Assembly (NCBI GenBank): GCA_029261965.1
Contig: JAJDAH010000319.1
Span: forward strand, 1 to 36,419
DNA length: 36,419 nt
DNA from: Polyangiaceae bacterium
Lineage (GTDB): Bacteria; Myxococcota_A; Polyangia; Polyangiales; Polyangiaceae
Reading direction: 5' to 3'
The translations under genes were made by a program, and so were the position numbers. This document shows positions 15,935 through 24,081 of the stretch, piece by piece; positions within the stretch are counted from its first letter, which is position 1, and every line of letters begins with the position of its first letter. The notes under the pieces are model-generated. The model saw only the letters and a program-made list of their open reading frames with translations, was not told the origin of the DNA and searched no databases.

Positions 15935-17350
15935 TCACGGTTTTCGACCCGACGCCGGACGGAATTGCTCTTTCGAAATCCCGTGCTTTCTCATTTTCTC
16001 CGCGAACGAGCGGGGTGCCATGCCGGCTCGTTCTGCCGCCTTGCGGATTTTTCCTCCTGACTCGCCCAGGACCTCTGACAAGTAGCGCCGCTCCGTTTCG
16101 TCGAGCACACGTTGACGAACCGTGCGCCAAGGCAAGCGCGACCACTCCGATGGTAACGAGGAGACCGCGTTCGGATCGGAGTAGCCCTGGACGGCGAGCG
16201 GGAGATCTACGACCTGCACCTCGGCATGCGTGCCCATGATGACTGCGCGTTCAACGACGTTTGCGAGCTCTCGGATGTTGCCCGGCCAGGGGTATGCCGT
16301 GAGACAACGCATGGCTGCCTTCGAAATCGAGGTGACGTCGGAGCGGGCCGCAGCTCGGTAGTGATCGACGTAGCTCTGCGCGATCTCGGGGATGTCTTCC
16401 TGACGCTCCCGGAGAGATGGGATCTGCAGCCTCATGACGGCTACGCGGTAGTACAGGTCCTCTCGAAAACGCCCGTTGGCCACCTCTTTCTCGAGGTCCC
16501 GGTTCGTAGCGGCCATGAATCGAACGTCCACCGTCACGCGTTCCTCCGATCCAAGCGGCTGAACCTCACGTTCCTCTAGAACGGCCAGGAGCTTCGCTTG
16601 CAGGTGGATTGGAAGCTCACCGATCTCGTCGAGGAAAAGCGTGCCCCGATGAGCGAGCTCGAAGTATCCGCGTCGATCACGATTCGCGCCCGTGTACGCC
16701 CCCTTCTCGTGGCCGAACAGCTGGCTCTCGACCAAAGTCGGGGTCAGAGCCGCACAACTGACAGGGACGAACGGGCCCCCGCGAGAGCTTTCGTTGTGAA
16801 GCGAGCGTGCCAGGAGGCCCTTTCCGACGCCGGTTTCGCCGACGACGAGAATGGTCGAGTCGCCCATCGCGGCCCGCCGCGCGCTTCGGAGGAACTTCCT
16901 CATCCGAGGGCTAGCCGTCGCGTATTCGGCTAGGGTGTAGTCGGTATCGGGGACTTCTCGCAGACTCGCGTTCGCCTCGGTCAGGTGCCGTTCTGCCACT
17001 GCGAGAAAGCAGTTGTGGAAGGCCTCTTCATCGACGGAGCTCGGGATAACTGCAAGACAACCCGCGGCGACGAGCGCTACGCGACGTTGATGATCGCTTT
17101 CTAGACCGGTCACGACGACGCTTGGCGGGTCTGCACGGCCGCGAAGCGCTTTGATGACGTCATCGCTGGCGCCGGGCAAGAGCGATTCATCGAGAACGAC
17201 GAGATCGAGAGACCTTCGGTCGAGAAGCTCCAACACGGCATCGACAGAGGGGAGATTCGTCGAGATGCTCTCCACATCGTTGAGGGCAGAGCCGATGCGG
17301 CGGCGAGTCTCTCCAGGTTCAGCGACTACCGCGGTCCGGAGGAACATCAT
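15935..17350 (-). CDS. Sigma-54-dependent transcriptional activator with a degenerate receiver
   Basis: 471 residues in NtrC order. The N-terminal receiver-like domain (about 5-120) keeps Asp54 (DLVVLDES) and a Thr, but the acidic pocket is Ala10-Glu11 instead of two acidic residues. The conserved Lys-Pro is Ile102-Pro103. Ordinary aspartate phosphorylation is therefore doubtful. The AAA+ domain is intact: Walker A GETGVGKG (171-178), the sigma-54-contacting GAYTGA loop (217-222), Walker B LFLDEIGEL (238-246) and the arginine-finger region (REDLYYRVAVM). A Fis-type helix-turn-helix closes the protein (GGKIRKAAERAGM). Two sigma-54 promoters and four palindromes flank it, so it most likely activates both neighbouring operons. 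The input signal is unknown. Confidence 0.92.
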   Translation of the reverse strand: MMFLRTAVVAEPGETRRRIGSALNDVESISTNLPSVDAVLELLDRRSLDLVVLDESLLPGASDDVIKALRGRADPPSVVVTGLESDHQRRVALVAAGCLAVIPSSVDEEAFHNCFLAVAERHLTEANASLREVPDTDYTLAEYATASPRMRKFLRSARRAAMGDSTILVVGETGVGKGLLARSLHNESSRGGPFVPVSCAALTPTLVESQLFGHEKGAYTGANRDRRGYFELAHRGTLFLDEIGELPIHLQAKLLAVLEEREVQPLGSEERVTVDVRFMAATNRDLEKEVANGRFREDLYYRVAVMRLQIPSLRERQEDIPEIAQSYVDHYRAAARSDVTSISKAAMRCLTAYPWPGNIRELANVVERAVIMGTHAEVQVVDLPLAVQGYSDPNAVSSLPSEWSRLPWRTVRQRVLDETERRYLSEVLGESGGKIRKAAERAGMAPRSFAEKMRKHGISKEQFRPASGRKP

Positions 17351-17493
17351 TCACCTGGGGAAAAACCAGCTCGTCGGACGCGCCCGCTCATGGCCCGGGA
17401 CGATCGGCCGTCAGGCCCTGGTGACCATGCTTTCGCTTCACGCTGTAAGCGTCCCCTCGCCCCTCGACGGGGCGGGCATGATGCCAGGAAAGC

Positions 17494-17508
17494 GGAGGCA
17501 ACGCCTCC
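17494..17508. promoter_or_regulatory. Palindrome GGAGGC-AAC-GCCTCC (putative activator site)
   Basis: A perfect 6-bp inverted repeat with a three-base centre, matching the sites at 15783 and 17768 (shared form GGAGGCRRCRCCTCC). It lies about 150 bp upstream of the activator's own start codon and about 400 bp from the predicted start of the rightward operon. It could serve autoregulation or help loop the DNA. Confidence 0.45.
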
Positions 17509-17767
17509 TCTTTCTCGATGGCGCAGGTCCCTCGAGTGGCGGGCGAAACCCGTTGCGAGTCATTGGTTTATGGGTCCTCACCCGCAAGTTGCTGAAGCGG
17601 GCATGTCCGTCCGTCGCCGGACAGGAATGCGGACGTTCCCGATGCCGCCGCCGCGCTGCTCGCCGGAAAAAGCAATGGAAGAACTAGACGGGCGGGAGAG
17701 CGAGCGATCGTGGCTGAGCGCTCGCGCAATCGCGCGGCTCGCGAAACGGAGCCACCGGCGTCACGGT

Positions 17768-17782
17768 GGAGGCAGCACCTCC
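17768..17782. promoter_or_regulatory. Palindrome GGAGGCAGCACCTCC (putative activator site of the rightward operon)
   Basis: Arms GGAGG and CCTCC around CAGCA. Its centre is about 130 bp upstream of the start predicted from the sigma-54 element at 17879, nearly the same distance as the matching site of the leftward operon. Confidence 0.5.
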
Positions 17783-17878
17783 TGTTTCGCGGGTCCGTGC
17801 AGTTTTGAAGTTGCCACCGGAACGCAGTTTCGCGGGCGAGTTCAAGCTGTTCAGCCACTGACTCCCTCCCGAAAGTCG

Positions 17879-17894
17879 CGGCACGATGTTTGCT
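17879..17894 (+). promoter_or_regulatory. Near-consensus sigma-54 promoter
   Basis: CGGCACGATGTTTGCT differs from the consensus TGGCACGRNNNTTGCW only at the first base. GG and GC are separated by exactly ten bases. Transcription would start near 17905 and give a leader of about 120 bases before the amidohydrolase start at 18026. This is the strongest promoter match in the window. Confidence 0.75.
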
Positions 17895-17910
17895 TGAATG
17901 CGGGGCGTCC

Positions 17911-17932
17911 GTCACCAAATCCGAAGGGTGAC
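17911..17932. promoter_or_regulatory. Inverted repeat GTCACC-N10-GGTGAC in the leader
   Basis: Arms at 17911-17916 and 17927-17932 lie just downstream of the predicted sigma-54 start (about +7 to +28). This could be an operator for a repressor or a short RNA hairpin. There is no matching copy at the leftward promoter. Confidence 0.3.
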
Positions 17933-18025
17933 CAGGAGCGTCGTGCCCTCATCTCGAGCGGGCCCGTCTCGTCACAACGTCCCCCGAACAACCGGCGAAT
18001 TCGAAAAGAGTCAGGACTGCTACCG

Positions 18026-18823
18026 ATGATCAACGAGTTTTTTTCCATCGTCCTAGGGGACGATCAGATCGTCGCCACTGCTATTCACGATGGCCATGAG
18101 CTTCGCGACGATGTCGCCGCGCTCACGGCGCTCTCGGATGACGAACGTTTACGAGAGGAAGATCCATACACCGCCGAGTGGGCGAAGGTGGCTTCCACCC
18201 GGCTAGTCGCCCGACACTCCCGCTTCGAGGTGGATCTCAATCGAGCCCGCGACAAGGCCGTTTACATCGAGCCGGCTGACGCCTGGGGTTTGAACCTCTG
18301 GAAGGACCCACCTTCTGCCGCCTTCCGCAGCCGCTCGCTCGAACAGTACGATGCGTTCTACGAGAAGCTCTCTCACGTCCTGAACGAGCGGATCGAGCGT
18401 TTCGGTGCGGTCGTCGTATTGGACCTGCACAGCTACAACCACCGTCGCGAAGGCCCGAGCGGTCCGGAAGCCGACCCCGCCCAGAATCCCGAGGTGAATC
18501 TCGGGACCGGTACTCTCGATCGCGAGCGCTGGGCTCCCGTGATCGACGGGTTCATCTCGGATCTCAGTTCCTACGACTTCCGGGGTCGGTCTCTCGATGT
18601 GCGTGAGAACGTGAAGTTTCGGGGTGGGAACATGTCCCGCTGGATCAACGAGAAGTTCCCGAACAACGCCTGCTCGCTGGCCGTCGAGCTGAAGAAGTTC
18701 TTCATGGACGAGTGGACTGGCCAGGTAGATCAGAAGGTTTACGACGAGATCACGCCTGCGTTGCGCTCTACGCTCCCGGGCATCCGCAGAGAGCTGGAGC
18801 GCATGCGTTCACGGGCATCGTGA
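18026..18823 (+). CDS. N-formylglutamate amidohydrolase family protein
   Basis: 265 residues from the ATG at 18026 (MINEFFSIVLGDD), with AGGA about 11 bases before it. The frame is open further upstream, but that part is not protein-like. The core reads AIHDGHELRDD, then AVVVLDLHSYNHRR with the metal/catalytic His of PF05013, and a VRENVKFRGGNMSRW segment. N-formylglutamate amidohydrolase releases formate and glutamate, usually in histidine breakdown; no other hut gene is present. The context instead links it to the QEGLA peptidase, whose GTG overlaps this stop by four bases (GTGA), and to the glutathione/glutamate operon across the regulator. The true substrate may be another N-acyl amino acid or peptide. 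Confidence 0.88.
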   Translation: MINEFFSIVLGDDQIVATAIHDGHELRDDVAALTALSDDERLREEDPYTAEWAKVASTRLVARHSRFEVDLNRARDKAVYIEPADAWGLNLWKDPPSAAFRSRSLEQYDAFYEKLSHVLNERIERFGAVVVLDLHSYNHRREGPSGPEADPAQNPEVNLGTGTLDRERWAPVIDGFISDLSSYDFRGRSLDVRENVKFRGGNMSRWINEKFPNNACSLAVELKKFFMDEWTGQVDQKVYDEITPALRSTLPGIRRELERMRSRAS

Positions 18824-20721
18824 AGACATCCCGAGGCAAACAGAAGGTGGCGGCGACCTCCGATGTGCTCGGCGTGGATCTCGAGGAGGTTGTCAGCAAA
18901 CTTCGGGTGGGCAAGGGTGTCCGGCGCACTCTGCGCCCCGGCGGCCGGCTGCACATCGACAGACCGCTGCCCTTCTTGTTCGTCTACCGTCAGCCGTCGA
19001 GTTCAGCCCATCCGGGGACCGAAGCGCTCATTACGACACAAGCGTCTTACCTCTGGATATCGGGCGAGCGAGCCGACGAGGCACGCGTCGCGCAACTGAT
19101 CCGCGCGATCGTTTGCGTCATGGTCGACGCCTTCAAAGCGTGCCTGGTCCTGGAGGTCTCGGTCGCAAACGCCGCCGACGCTAGCGCGCCCGACGCGCCG
19201 TTCTTCCGAATCGTGGCCACTCCCGACGGCGAGCCGGCGGAAACAGTTGCAGACCTGGAGGCAGAGCTGAGCCAGGTCTCGCAGGACAACGAGACCCGAG
19301 TCGAAGTCGAGCGTCGTGCTGTGCCATCGGCGGCAGGCGTCGCCCCCCTACTGGATACCAAGAACCGACCAGCGGGCTGCTTTGTCATGGGTCTCGAGAT
19401 CCAGCCACCAACTGCGGACGCCTCCAGCTGGCAGCTCCCACAAGCTCATCGTCAGCTGCGCCGAACCCTCGCGCGTGCGTTGAAGCATGCTGCATTTCAC
19501 TTTTCTACGCGACGCACGACGCAGCGGCCGAGCCATTTCCTCGCACTCGGCCGAGGGCGGTTCTTGAAGGCGGTCTCGGAAGCGGATCGACAGCTTGCCG
19601 AGCTGAGCAATCGCTTCGACTTTCTCTTGCTGTCTACGCCGCGCAACACGAGCGAGGCCTGGGCGGAGTTTCGACGGAGTCGATTCTCGAAAGAGCCATC
19701 GTTCTCCTATCCACCGCTTCCTTTCGACCCAGCGCTCATGAAGAGGAAGTTGTACGAAATCCAGCTCGAGGACATCGAGGACCCAGCGATGGAGGACCTC
19801 TTCCTCGAGCAGCAGGACGGGCTCGACCGTAGGATCACGATGCTCTCGGATCGCAATACGCCTCGCTTTAGGTACGGGAGTCTTCAGGTGTTCGGCACAG
19901 TCGACGACCCGCTTCTGGCTGAAGCGCAGACGTTGCTCGATCGGATCCCGTCACGAAGTCGTGAAGGCTCCAAAGGTGACGCGTTGGATGCACGAGCATT
20001 CGCCAAGCGGGCACGGCAGGAGCTCGACCGGTTGCGTACAAGGTGGGGCCGCCTCCCTGCGGAAGTACGGATCCGCACCGATATTGCCGGGCTGATGGTT
20101 TCACGCGGTCACTTGCTGGTGCCATCGAAAGCGACGATCCCGGCTTCGCGAGTGGATGCACTGCTGCAGCACGAGATCGGTACGCACATCGTCACGTACT
20201 ACAATGGTGCGGCTCAGCCTTTCCGCCAGCTTCGGAATGGCCTGCCCGGTTACGACGAGCTTCAGGAGGGGCTGGCTGTTTTGGCTGAGTACTTGGTCGG
20301 TGGTCTCAGCCGGGCTCGGCTCCGCATCTTGGCAGCGCGCGTCGTGGCCGTTCGCCGCATGATCGATGGCGCGTCCTTTGTCGACGTGTTCCGTGAGCTC
20401 GATCGTGACTACGACTTTGCCCAGCGTACGGCGTACTCCGTCACAGTGCGTGTTTTTCGTGGAGGGGGCCAGGCGAAAGATGCCGTCTACTTGCGCGGGC
20501 TCACGGCGCTGCTCAGCTACTTGGGTGAAGGCGGAAGCCTCGACCCGTTGTTGGTCGGCAAGATCGCGCTGAAACATCTGCCGGTCCTTCACGACCTGCG
20601 GCTGCGAGAGGTGCTCGTGGCGCCACCTTTTCGGCCGAGCTACCTCGATCTCCCGGACGCCGTCGCGCGTCTCGAATCGTTGCGGAAAGGTGCCCAGGTC
20701 ATCGACCTGGCGAAGACATAA
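18820..20721 (+). CDS. QEGLA-motif HExxxH metallopeptidase-like protein (DUF1704, flavohemoglobin expression-modulating family)
   Basis: 633 residues; the GTG start overlaps the preceding stop as GTGA, so the pair is translationally coupled. The C-terminal half holds the family signature: HEIGTH (451-456) followed by QEGLA (482-486, in YDELQEGLAVLAEYL). His, His and Glu are the expected zinc ligands. This family is annotated as modulating flavohemoglobin expression and is related to the animal tyrosine carboxypeptidase MATCAP, which uses the same HExxxH. The N-terminal 300 residues form an extra domain containing PLPFLFVYRQP and RPSHFLALGRGRF, and the protein is longer than the usual 400-residue members. 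A carboxypeptidase trimming a peptide or protein end in the cytoplasm is plausible but not demonstrated for bacteria. Confidence 0.88.
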   Translation: MKTSRGKQKVAATSDVLGVDLEEVVSKLRVGKGVRRTLRPGGRLHIDRPLPFLFVYRQPSSSAHPGTEALITTQASYLWISGERADEARVAQLIRAIVCVMVDAFKACLVLEVSVANAADASAPDAPFFRIVATPDGEPAETVADLEAELSQVSQDNETRVEVERRAVPSAAGVAPLLDTKNRPAGCFVMGLEIQPPTADASSWQLPQAHRQLRRTLARALKHAAFHFSTRRTTQRPSHFLALGRGRFLKAVSEADRQLAELSNRFDFLLLSTPRNTSEAWAEFRRSRFSKEPSFSYPPLPFDPALMKRKLYEIQLEDIEDPAMEDLFLEQQDGLDRRITMLSDRNTPRFRYGSLQVFGTVDDPLLAEAQTLLDRIPSRSREGSKGDALDARAFAKRARQELDRLRTRWGRLPAEVRIRTDIAGLMVSRGHLLVPSKATIPASRVDALLQHEIGTHIVTYYNGAAQPFRQLRNGLPGYDELQEGLAVLAEYLVGGLSRARLRILAARVVAVRRMIDGASFVDVFRELDRDYDFAQRTAYSVTVRVFRGGGQAKDAVYLRGLTALLSYLGEGGSLDPLLVGKIALKHLPVLHDLRLREVLVAPPFRPSYLDLPDAVARLESLRKGAQVIDLAKT

Positions 20722-20908
20722 CTGAGGAGCGGTGTTGTCTTGGTTGTTTCAGTTTCCTGGGGCGGGCGCAACTGATGGTCAGCGCGCCTAGGGGCAGCCC
20801 GGGGAGCTCTCAGGCGATGGAGGCCTCGGAGCACGCGATCGGGATTTCGAACTGGATGCTTCGCCTCGGTGGAATGACCGAGGAGCACAGCCACGAAGCG
20901 GTCCCCAC

Positions 20909-21193
20909 GTGACCGGCGCGAGGCTAACGGACTTGGCTCGACCGCCGCTGTTCATTCCGGTACTTACGTCGCTGGTCGAATTCACCGCCACCCTTCAACG
21001 TGCTGGAGTTCATGTTGCGGTGGTCATCGACGAGCACGGGTCGACCTTGGGGCTCGGGTTTCTAGAGGACGCGATCGAAGAGGTCATGGGGCCGATCGTG
21101 GACGAATTCGACGAGCCCCACCTCCAGGTCGAGAAGCGTCACGATCCCGCCTCCTCTTTGTGGCTTCGGCTGAGCGCTGGAGTCGGGCCGTAG
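20909..21193 (+). pseudogene. Fragment of a CorC/CNNM-type CBS-domain protein
   Basis: 94 residues from a GTG. The segment RPPLFIPVLTSLVEFTATLQ, then GVHVAVVIDEHGSTLGLGFLEDAIEEVMG and IVDEFDE, matches the second CBS domain and linker of CorC/TlyC (CNNM) magnesium or cobalt efflux proteins. There the usual form is AVVVDEYGGTxGLVTLEDxxEEIVGEIxDE. The membrane domain, first CBS domain and C-terminal transporter-associated domain are missing, so this is a remnant rather than a gene. It precedes the POLLUX-type channel gene by 35 bases; 20722-20908 upstream shows no recognisable remainder. Confidence 0.6.
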
Positions 21194-21227
21194 CGACGCC
21201 CCGCAAGATCTCAACTAGGAGGTGCCC

Positions 21228-23147
21228 GTGCGGTTTTTCAACTACATCAAGTCATTGCTGGAGCGATATCTAGTCCGCGGCGCGCACTTTCAGATACTCG
21301 CGGTCGCCGCGCTCATCGGGCTGGTTTCAGTGGTGGGCGGCAGTCTTCTGCGGCTCGGAGGGGACGCCACCGAGTCGTGGGGCGAAGCAGTCTGGTGGGC
21401 ATTTTTGCGCCTATCGGACCCCGGGTACCTCGGCGACGACGTCGGCATCCTGCGCCGTTTGATCTCCACGATTGTCACCGTGCTTGGCTACGTTCTGTTC
21501 ATGGGTTCTTTGGTGGCGATCATGAGCCAGTGGCTCAACGCGACCATTCGCCGTCTCGAAGCCGGGCACACCCCGCTCGTACGCAAGGATCACGTATTGG
21601 TTCTTGGGTGGGTTGCCCGTACGTCGATCGTCATCCGCGATCTGCTGGTGTCGCAAGGACGAGCGCGGCGGTTTCTGGCCCGACGCGGTGCTAGAAAGCT
21701 ACATGTCGTCCTGCTCGCCGAGGAAGTTTCCGCGGAGCTACAGAACGAGCTCGCAACGCGCACGGGTGATGTGTGGGACCCAGCCGCGGTTACGCTCCGC
21801 TCGGGTACACCCCTGCGCGGTGACCACCTCGAGCGCGTCGACTTTCTTCGCGCGGCCGCCATTGTCCTGCCCGCACGTGAGTTCGGCCCCGCGGGGGCAC
21901 GCAGCGCCGATACGCACACGATCAAGACCCTCCTGTCGCTGAGCAACCACCCCATCGTGGACGATCCTCGTGATCTGCCGCTCGTGGTGGCCGAGATCCT
22001 GGATTCTCGCAAGACCGACGTGGCGCAGAGTGCCTACGCCGGACCGATTGAGGTGCTACCAAGCGATGCGATCGTCAGCCGGCTCATCATGCAAGCGATC
22101 CAGCACCCTGGCTTGTCGAGCGTGTACGAAGAGCTGCTCGTGCAGGCCGGAGGTAGCGAGCTATATGTCCGTGAGGTTCCCGAACTCGACGGGCAGCCCT
22201 TCGAGGCACTCGCCCCCCGTTTCGCGAGGGCCGTTTGCATCGGCGTCGTACGCGGTGCCGAGGAGGCCGCCCGCACGCACCTGAACCCCCCGGCCGGTTT
22301 CGAAGTCGAGAGTGGCGACAAGCTCATCTTCATCGCTGGAAGCTACGAAGACGCGGCACCGAGTCCGGGTGCTCCCACCCCTCTCGAACGCCGGCGTGTG
22401 GAAAAACGACAGCCGAAGCCGAAGGCAACGGTGCGCGTGCTCCTGCTCGGGTGGAGCCACAAGATCCCAGCGCTGATATCCGAGCTCAGAACCTACGAGA
22501 CGAGCTACGACGTGACCGTGGCGTCGGCCGTATCGACGGACCAACGCGCCGCGATGCTCCGCCACGTCGCAGACGTACCGAACCTGAGCATCAAGCACAT
22601 TCAAGCGGACTATTCGGTGCCGTCGGAGCTGGAGCGTCTCGAGCCGTCGACGTTCGACCACGTCGTCATGATGGGTGCAGACTGGCTCGGTTCGGGTGAG
22701 GAGTCGGATGCTCGCACCTTGGAAGGATACTTGCTGTTGAGCCGGCACCTCGAGAAGACGTCTGCCGAGCCGGAAGTCGTCGTGGAGTTGCTCGATGCAA
22801 CGAACGTCGGCCTGCTCGGTGAACGGCCAGCTGCCGTACTCGTGAGCCCTGTAGTTCTCAGTCATATGGTCGCGCAGGTTGCACTACGTCGCGAGCTGAA
22901 CGTGGTCTTTCGCGAACTGTTCACGTCTGGAGGTCCGGAGCTCATCTTCTGCGTCGCCTCTGAGCTCGGTCTCGAAGGGACCGTCACGTTCGCGGAAATC
23001 CAGGCGGCCGCACACCTTCGGGGAGAAACCGCCATCGGTCTCCGACTGGGGGGTCGACGAGGTTCGATACGACTCAATCCGCCTCGAGACGAACCCGTGC
23101 GCTTGGAGGCCGACGACGAAGTCATCGTGCTTTCCACCTACGACTAA
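21228..23147 (+). CDS. CASTOR/POLLUX-type ion channel with RCK-like domains
   Basis: 639 residues starting at the GTG at 21228, five bases after an AGGAGG; the GTG at 21222 lies within that ribosome binding site and is unlikely. The first transmembrane helix (about 22-43) is followed by a pore segment (WGEAVWWAFLRLSDPGYLGDD) and a second helix (RRLISTIVTVLGYVLFMGSL). Two Rossmann-like regulatory units then follow (DHVLVLGWVARTSIVIRDLL near 125 and VRVLLLGWSHKIPALISEL near 400), as in the plant nuclear channels CASTOR and POLLUX/DMI1. The potassium filter TVGYG is absent, as in that family. It probably carries cations across the inner membrane under ligand or calcium control. The mechanosensitive channel gene follows 39 bases later. 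Confidence 0.88.
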   Translation: MRFFNYIKSLLERYLVRGAHFQILAVAALIGLVSVVGGSLLRLGGDATESWGEAVWWAFLRLSDPGYLGDDVGILRRLISTIVTVLGYVLFMGSLVAIMSQWLNATIRRLEAGHTPLVRKDHVLVLGWVARTSIVIRDLLVSQGRARRFLARRGARKLHVVLLAEEVSAELQNELATRTGDVWDPAAVTLRSGTPLRGDHLERVDFLRAAAIVLPAREFGPAGARSADTHTIKTLLSLSNHPIVDDPRDLPLVVAEILDSRKTDVAQSAYAGPIEVLPSDAIVSRLIMQAIQHPGLSSVYEELLVQAGGSELYVREVPELDGQPFEALAPRFARAVCIGVVRGAEEAARTHLNPPAGFEVESGDKLIFIAGSYEDAAPSPGAPTPLERRRVEKRQPKPKATVRVLLLGWSHKIPALISELRTYETSYDVTVASAVSTDQRAAMLRHVADVPNLSIKHIQADYSVPSELERLEPSTFDHVVMMGADWLGSGEESDARTLEGYLLLSRHLEKTSAEPEVVVELLDATNVGLLGERPAAVLVSPVVLSHMVAQVALRRELNVVFRELFTSGGPELIFCVASELGLEGTVTFAEIQAAAHLRGETAIGLRLGGRRGSIRLNPPRDEPVRLEADDEVIVLSTYD

Positions 23148-23186
23148 CCAATTCCGCCTTCCACAACCGTTCGAGGAGAACTGAGA

Positions 23187-24074
23187 ATGAACTGGAAAGA
23201 CATCGCAAAAAACGCTGGCCAGGTCCTGGACACGAAGCTCCTCGATATCGGCGGCACAACATTGACCGTCGGCACGCTCCTGACCGCAGTGCTGATCGTC
23301 ATCGCGTCGTTCGTGTTGTCGTGGATGTTGCAACGAGCAATCCAGCGAGGGCTCGATCGGCGCGGCGTAGATACGGAGCGCGGCGCCGGCGTCGTGGGGC
23401 GATTGCTCCACTACTTGCTCGTGGTCGTCGGCCTGGGCGTGGCCCTGCAGACGGCCGGCATTCGTTTGGGCGCGCTCTTCGCTGCGGGTGCGGTGTTTGC
23501 CGTCGGGATCGGCTTCGCAATGCAGAACATCACGCAGAACTTCGTTTCCGGCGTGATTTTGCTTGTCGAGCGTTCAATCAAGCCCGGCGACATCCTCCAG
23601 ATCGAGGGCGAAATGGTGAGAATCGTCGACATGGGGATTCGCTCGACTCTCGTGCGGACCCTCAACGAGGAAAACATGATCGTCCCGAACGCGACCATCG
23701 TGCAAAGCACGGTCAAGAACTACACGGCCCGCGATCCACTTTACCGTCTGCGGGTCGTCGTCGGCGTAACCTACTCGTCCGACATGTCACAGGTCCGTCG
23801 AGTGCTCGAGGCCGTGGCCGCTCAGCTCGAGTGGCGCGAGACGAGCAAGGACCCGAGGATCTTGCTCACCGAGTTCGGTAGCTCGTCGGTCGATTGGGAA
23901 GTCTCAGTGTGGATCATGAACCCATGGGACAACCGCCAGTGTCGCTCGCTGGCTCGCGAAGCGATCTGGAATGCTTTCAAAGCCGAGGGCATCGTGATCG
24001 CGTTCCCGCAGCTCGACGTTCACTTCGATGCGCCGATCGAACAGTCATTCGAGAAACTCGCCAAGGTCGCCTGA
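23187..24074 (+). CDS. MscS-type mechanosensitive channel
   Basis: 295 residues with GAGGAG before the ATG. Hydrophobic helices are at about 25-48, 70-88 and 95-125. The last is the pore-lining helix with the family's Gly/Ala packing pattern (GALFAAGAVFAVGIGFAMQN), and FVSGVILLVERSIKPGDI leads into the cytoplasmic beta domain. The length is that of small-conductance MscS. It opens under membrane tension to release solutes during osmotic downshock. It is probably cotranscribed with the POLLUX-type channel gene, giving a two-channel ion and osmotic unit. Confidence 0.92.
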   Translation: MNWKDIAKNAGQVLDTKLLDIGGTTLTVGTLLTAVLIVIASFVLSWMLQRAIQRGLDRRGVDTERGAGVVGRLLHYLLVVVGLGVALQTAGIRLGALFAAGAVFAVGIGFAMQNITQNFVSGVILLVERSIKPGDILQIEGEMVRIVDMGIRSTLVRTLNEENMIVPNATIVQSTVKNYTARDPLYRLRVVVGVTYSSDMSQVRRVLEAVAAQLEWRETSKDPRILLTEFGSSSVDWEVSVWIMNPWDNRQCRSLAREAIWNAFKAEGIVIAFPQLDVHFDAPIEQSFEKLAKVA

Positions 24075-24081
24075 CCGTTGG

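Larger units (their letters stand above)
17351..18025. other. Divergent intergenic region holding control sites
   Basis: 675 bases between the activator gene and the N-formylglutamate amidohydrolase gene. A long plus-strand frame continues through it, but its composition before 18026 is not protein-like. The region holds two palindromes, a near-consensus sigma-54 promoter and an inverted repeat, listed separately. Other short hairpins (for example CTGG-gaaaaa-CCAG near 17355) have no clear role. On the minus strand a poor GG-N10-GC element (17395-17382, without TTGC) would start about 131 bp from the 17494 palindrome. That hints at autoregulation but is weak in GC-rich DNA. Confidence 0.5.

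Noticed and set aside
15783-17782. GGAGGC...GCCTCC hairpins as riboswitch or terminator elements
   Set aside because: They lie upstream of the predicted sigma-54 starts, so they would not be in the transcripts, and their -130 spacing fits activator sites better. No known riboswitch core (for example glycine) was matched.
17390-18025. Upstream extension of the amidohydrolase frame
   Set aside because: Composition is not protein-like and it covers the palindromes and the sigma-54 promoter; translation is better started at 18026.
20774-20911. 45-codon frame before the CorC fragment
   Set aside because: No similarity to the missing part of CorC and no ribosome binding site.
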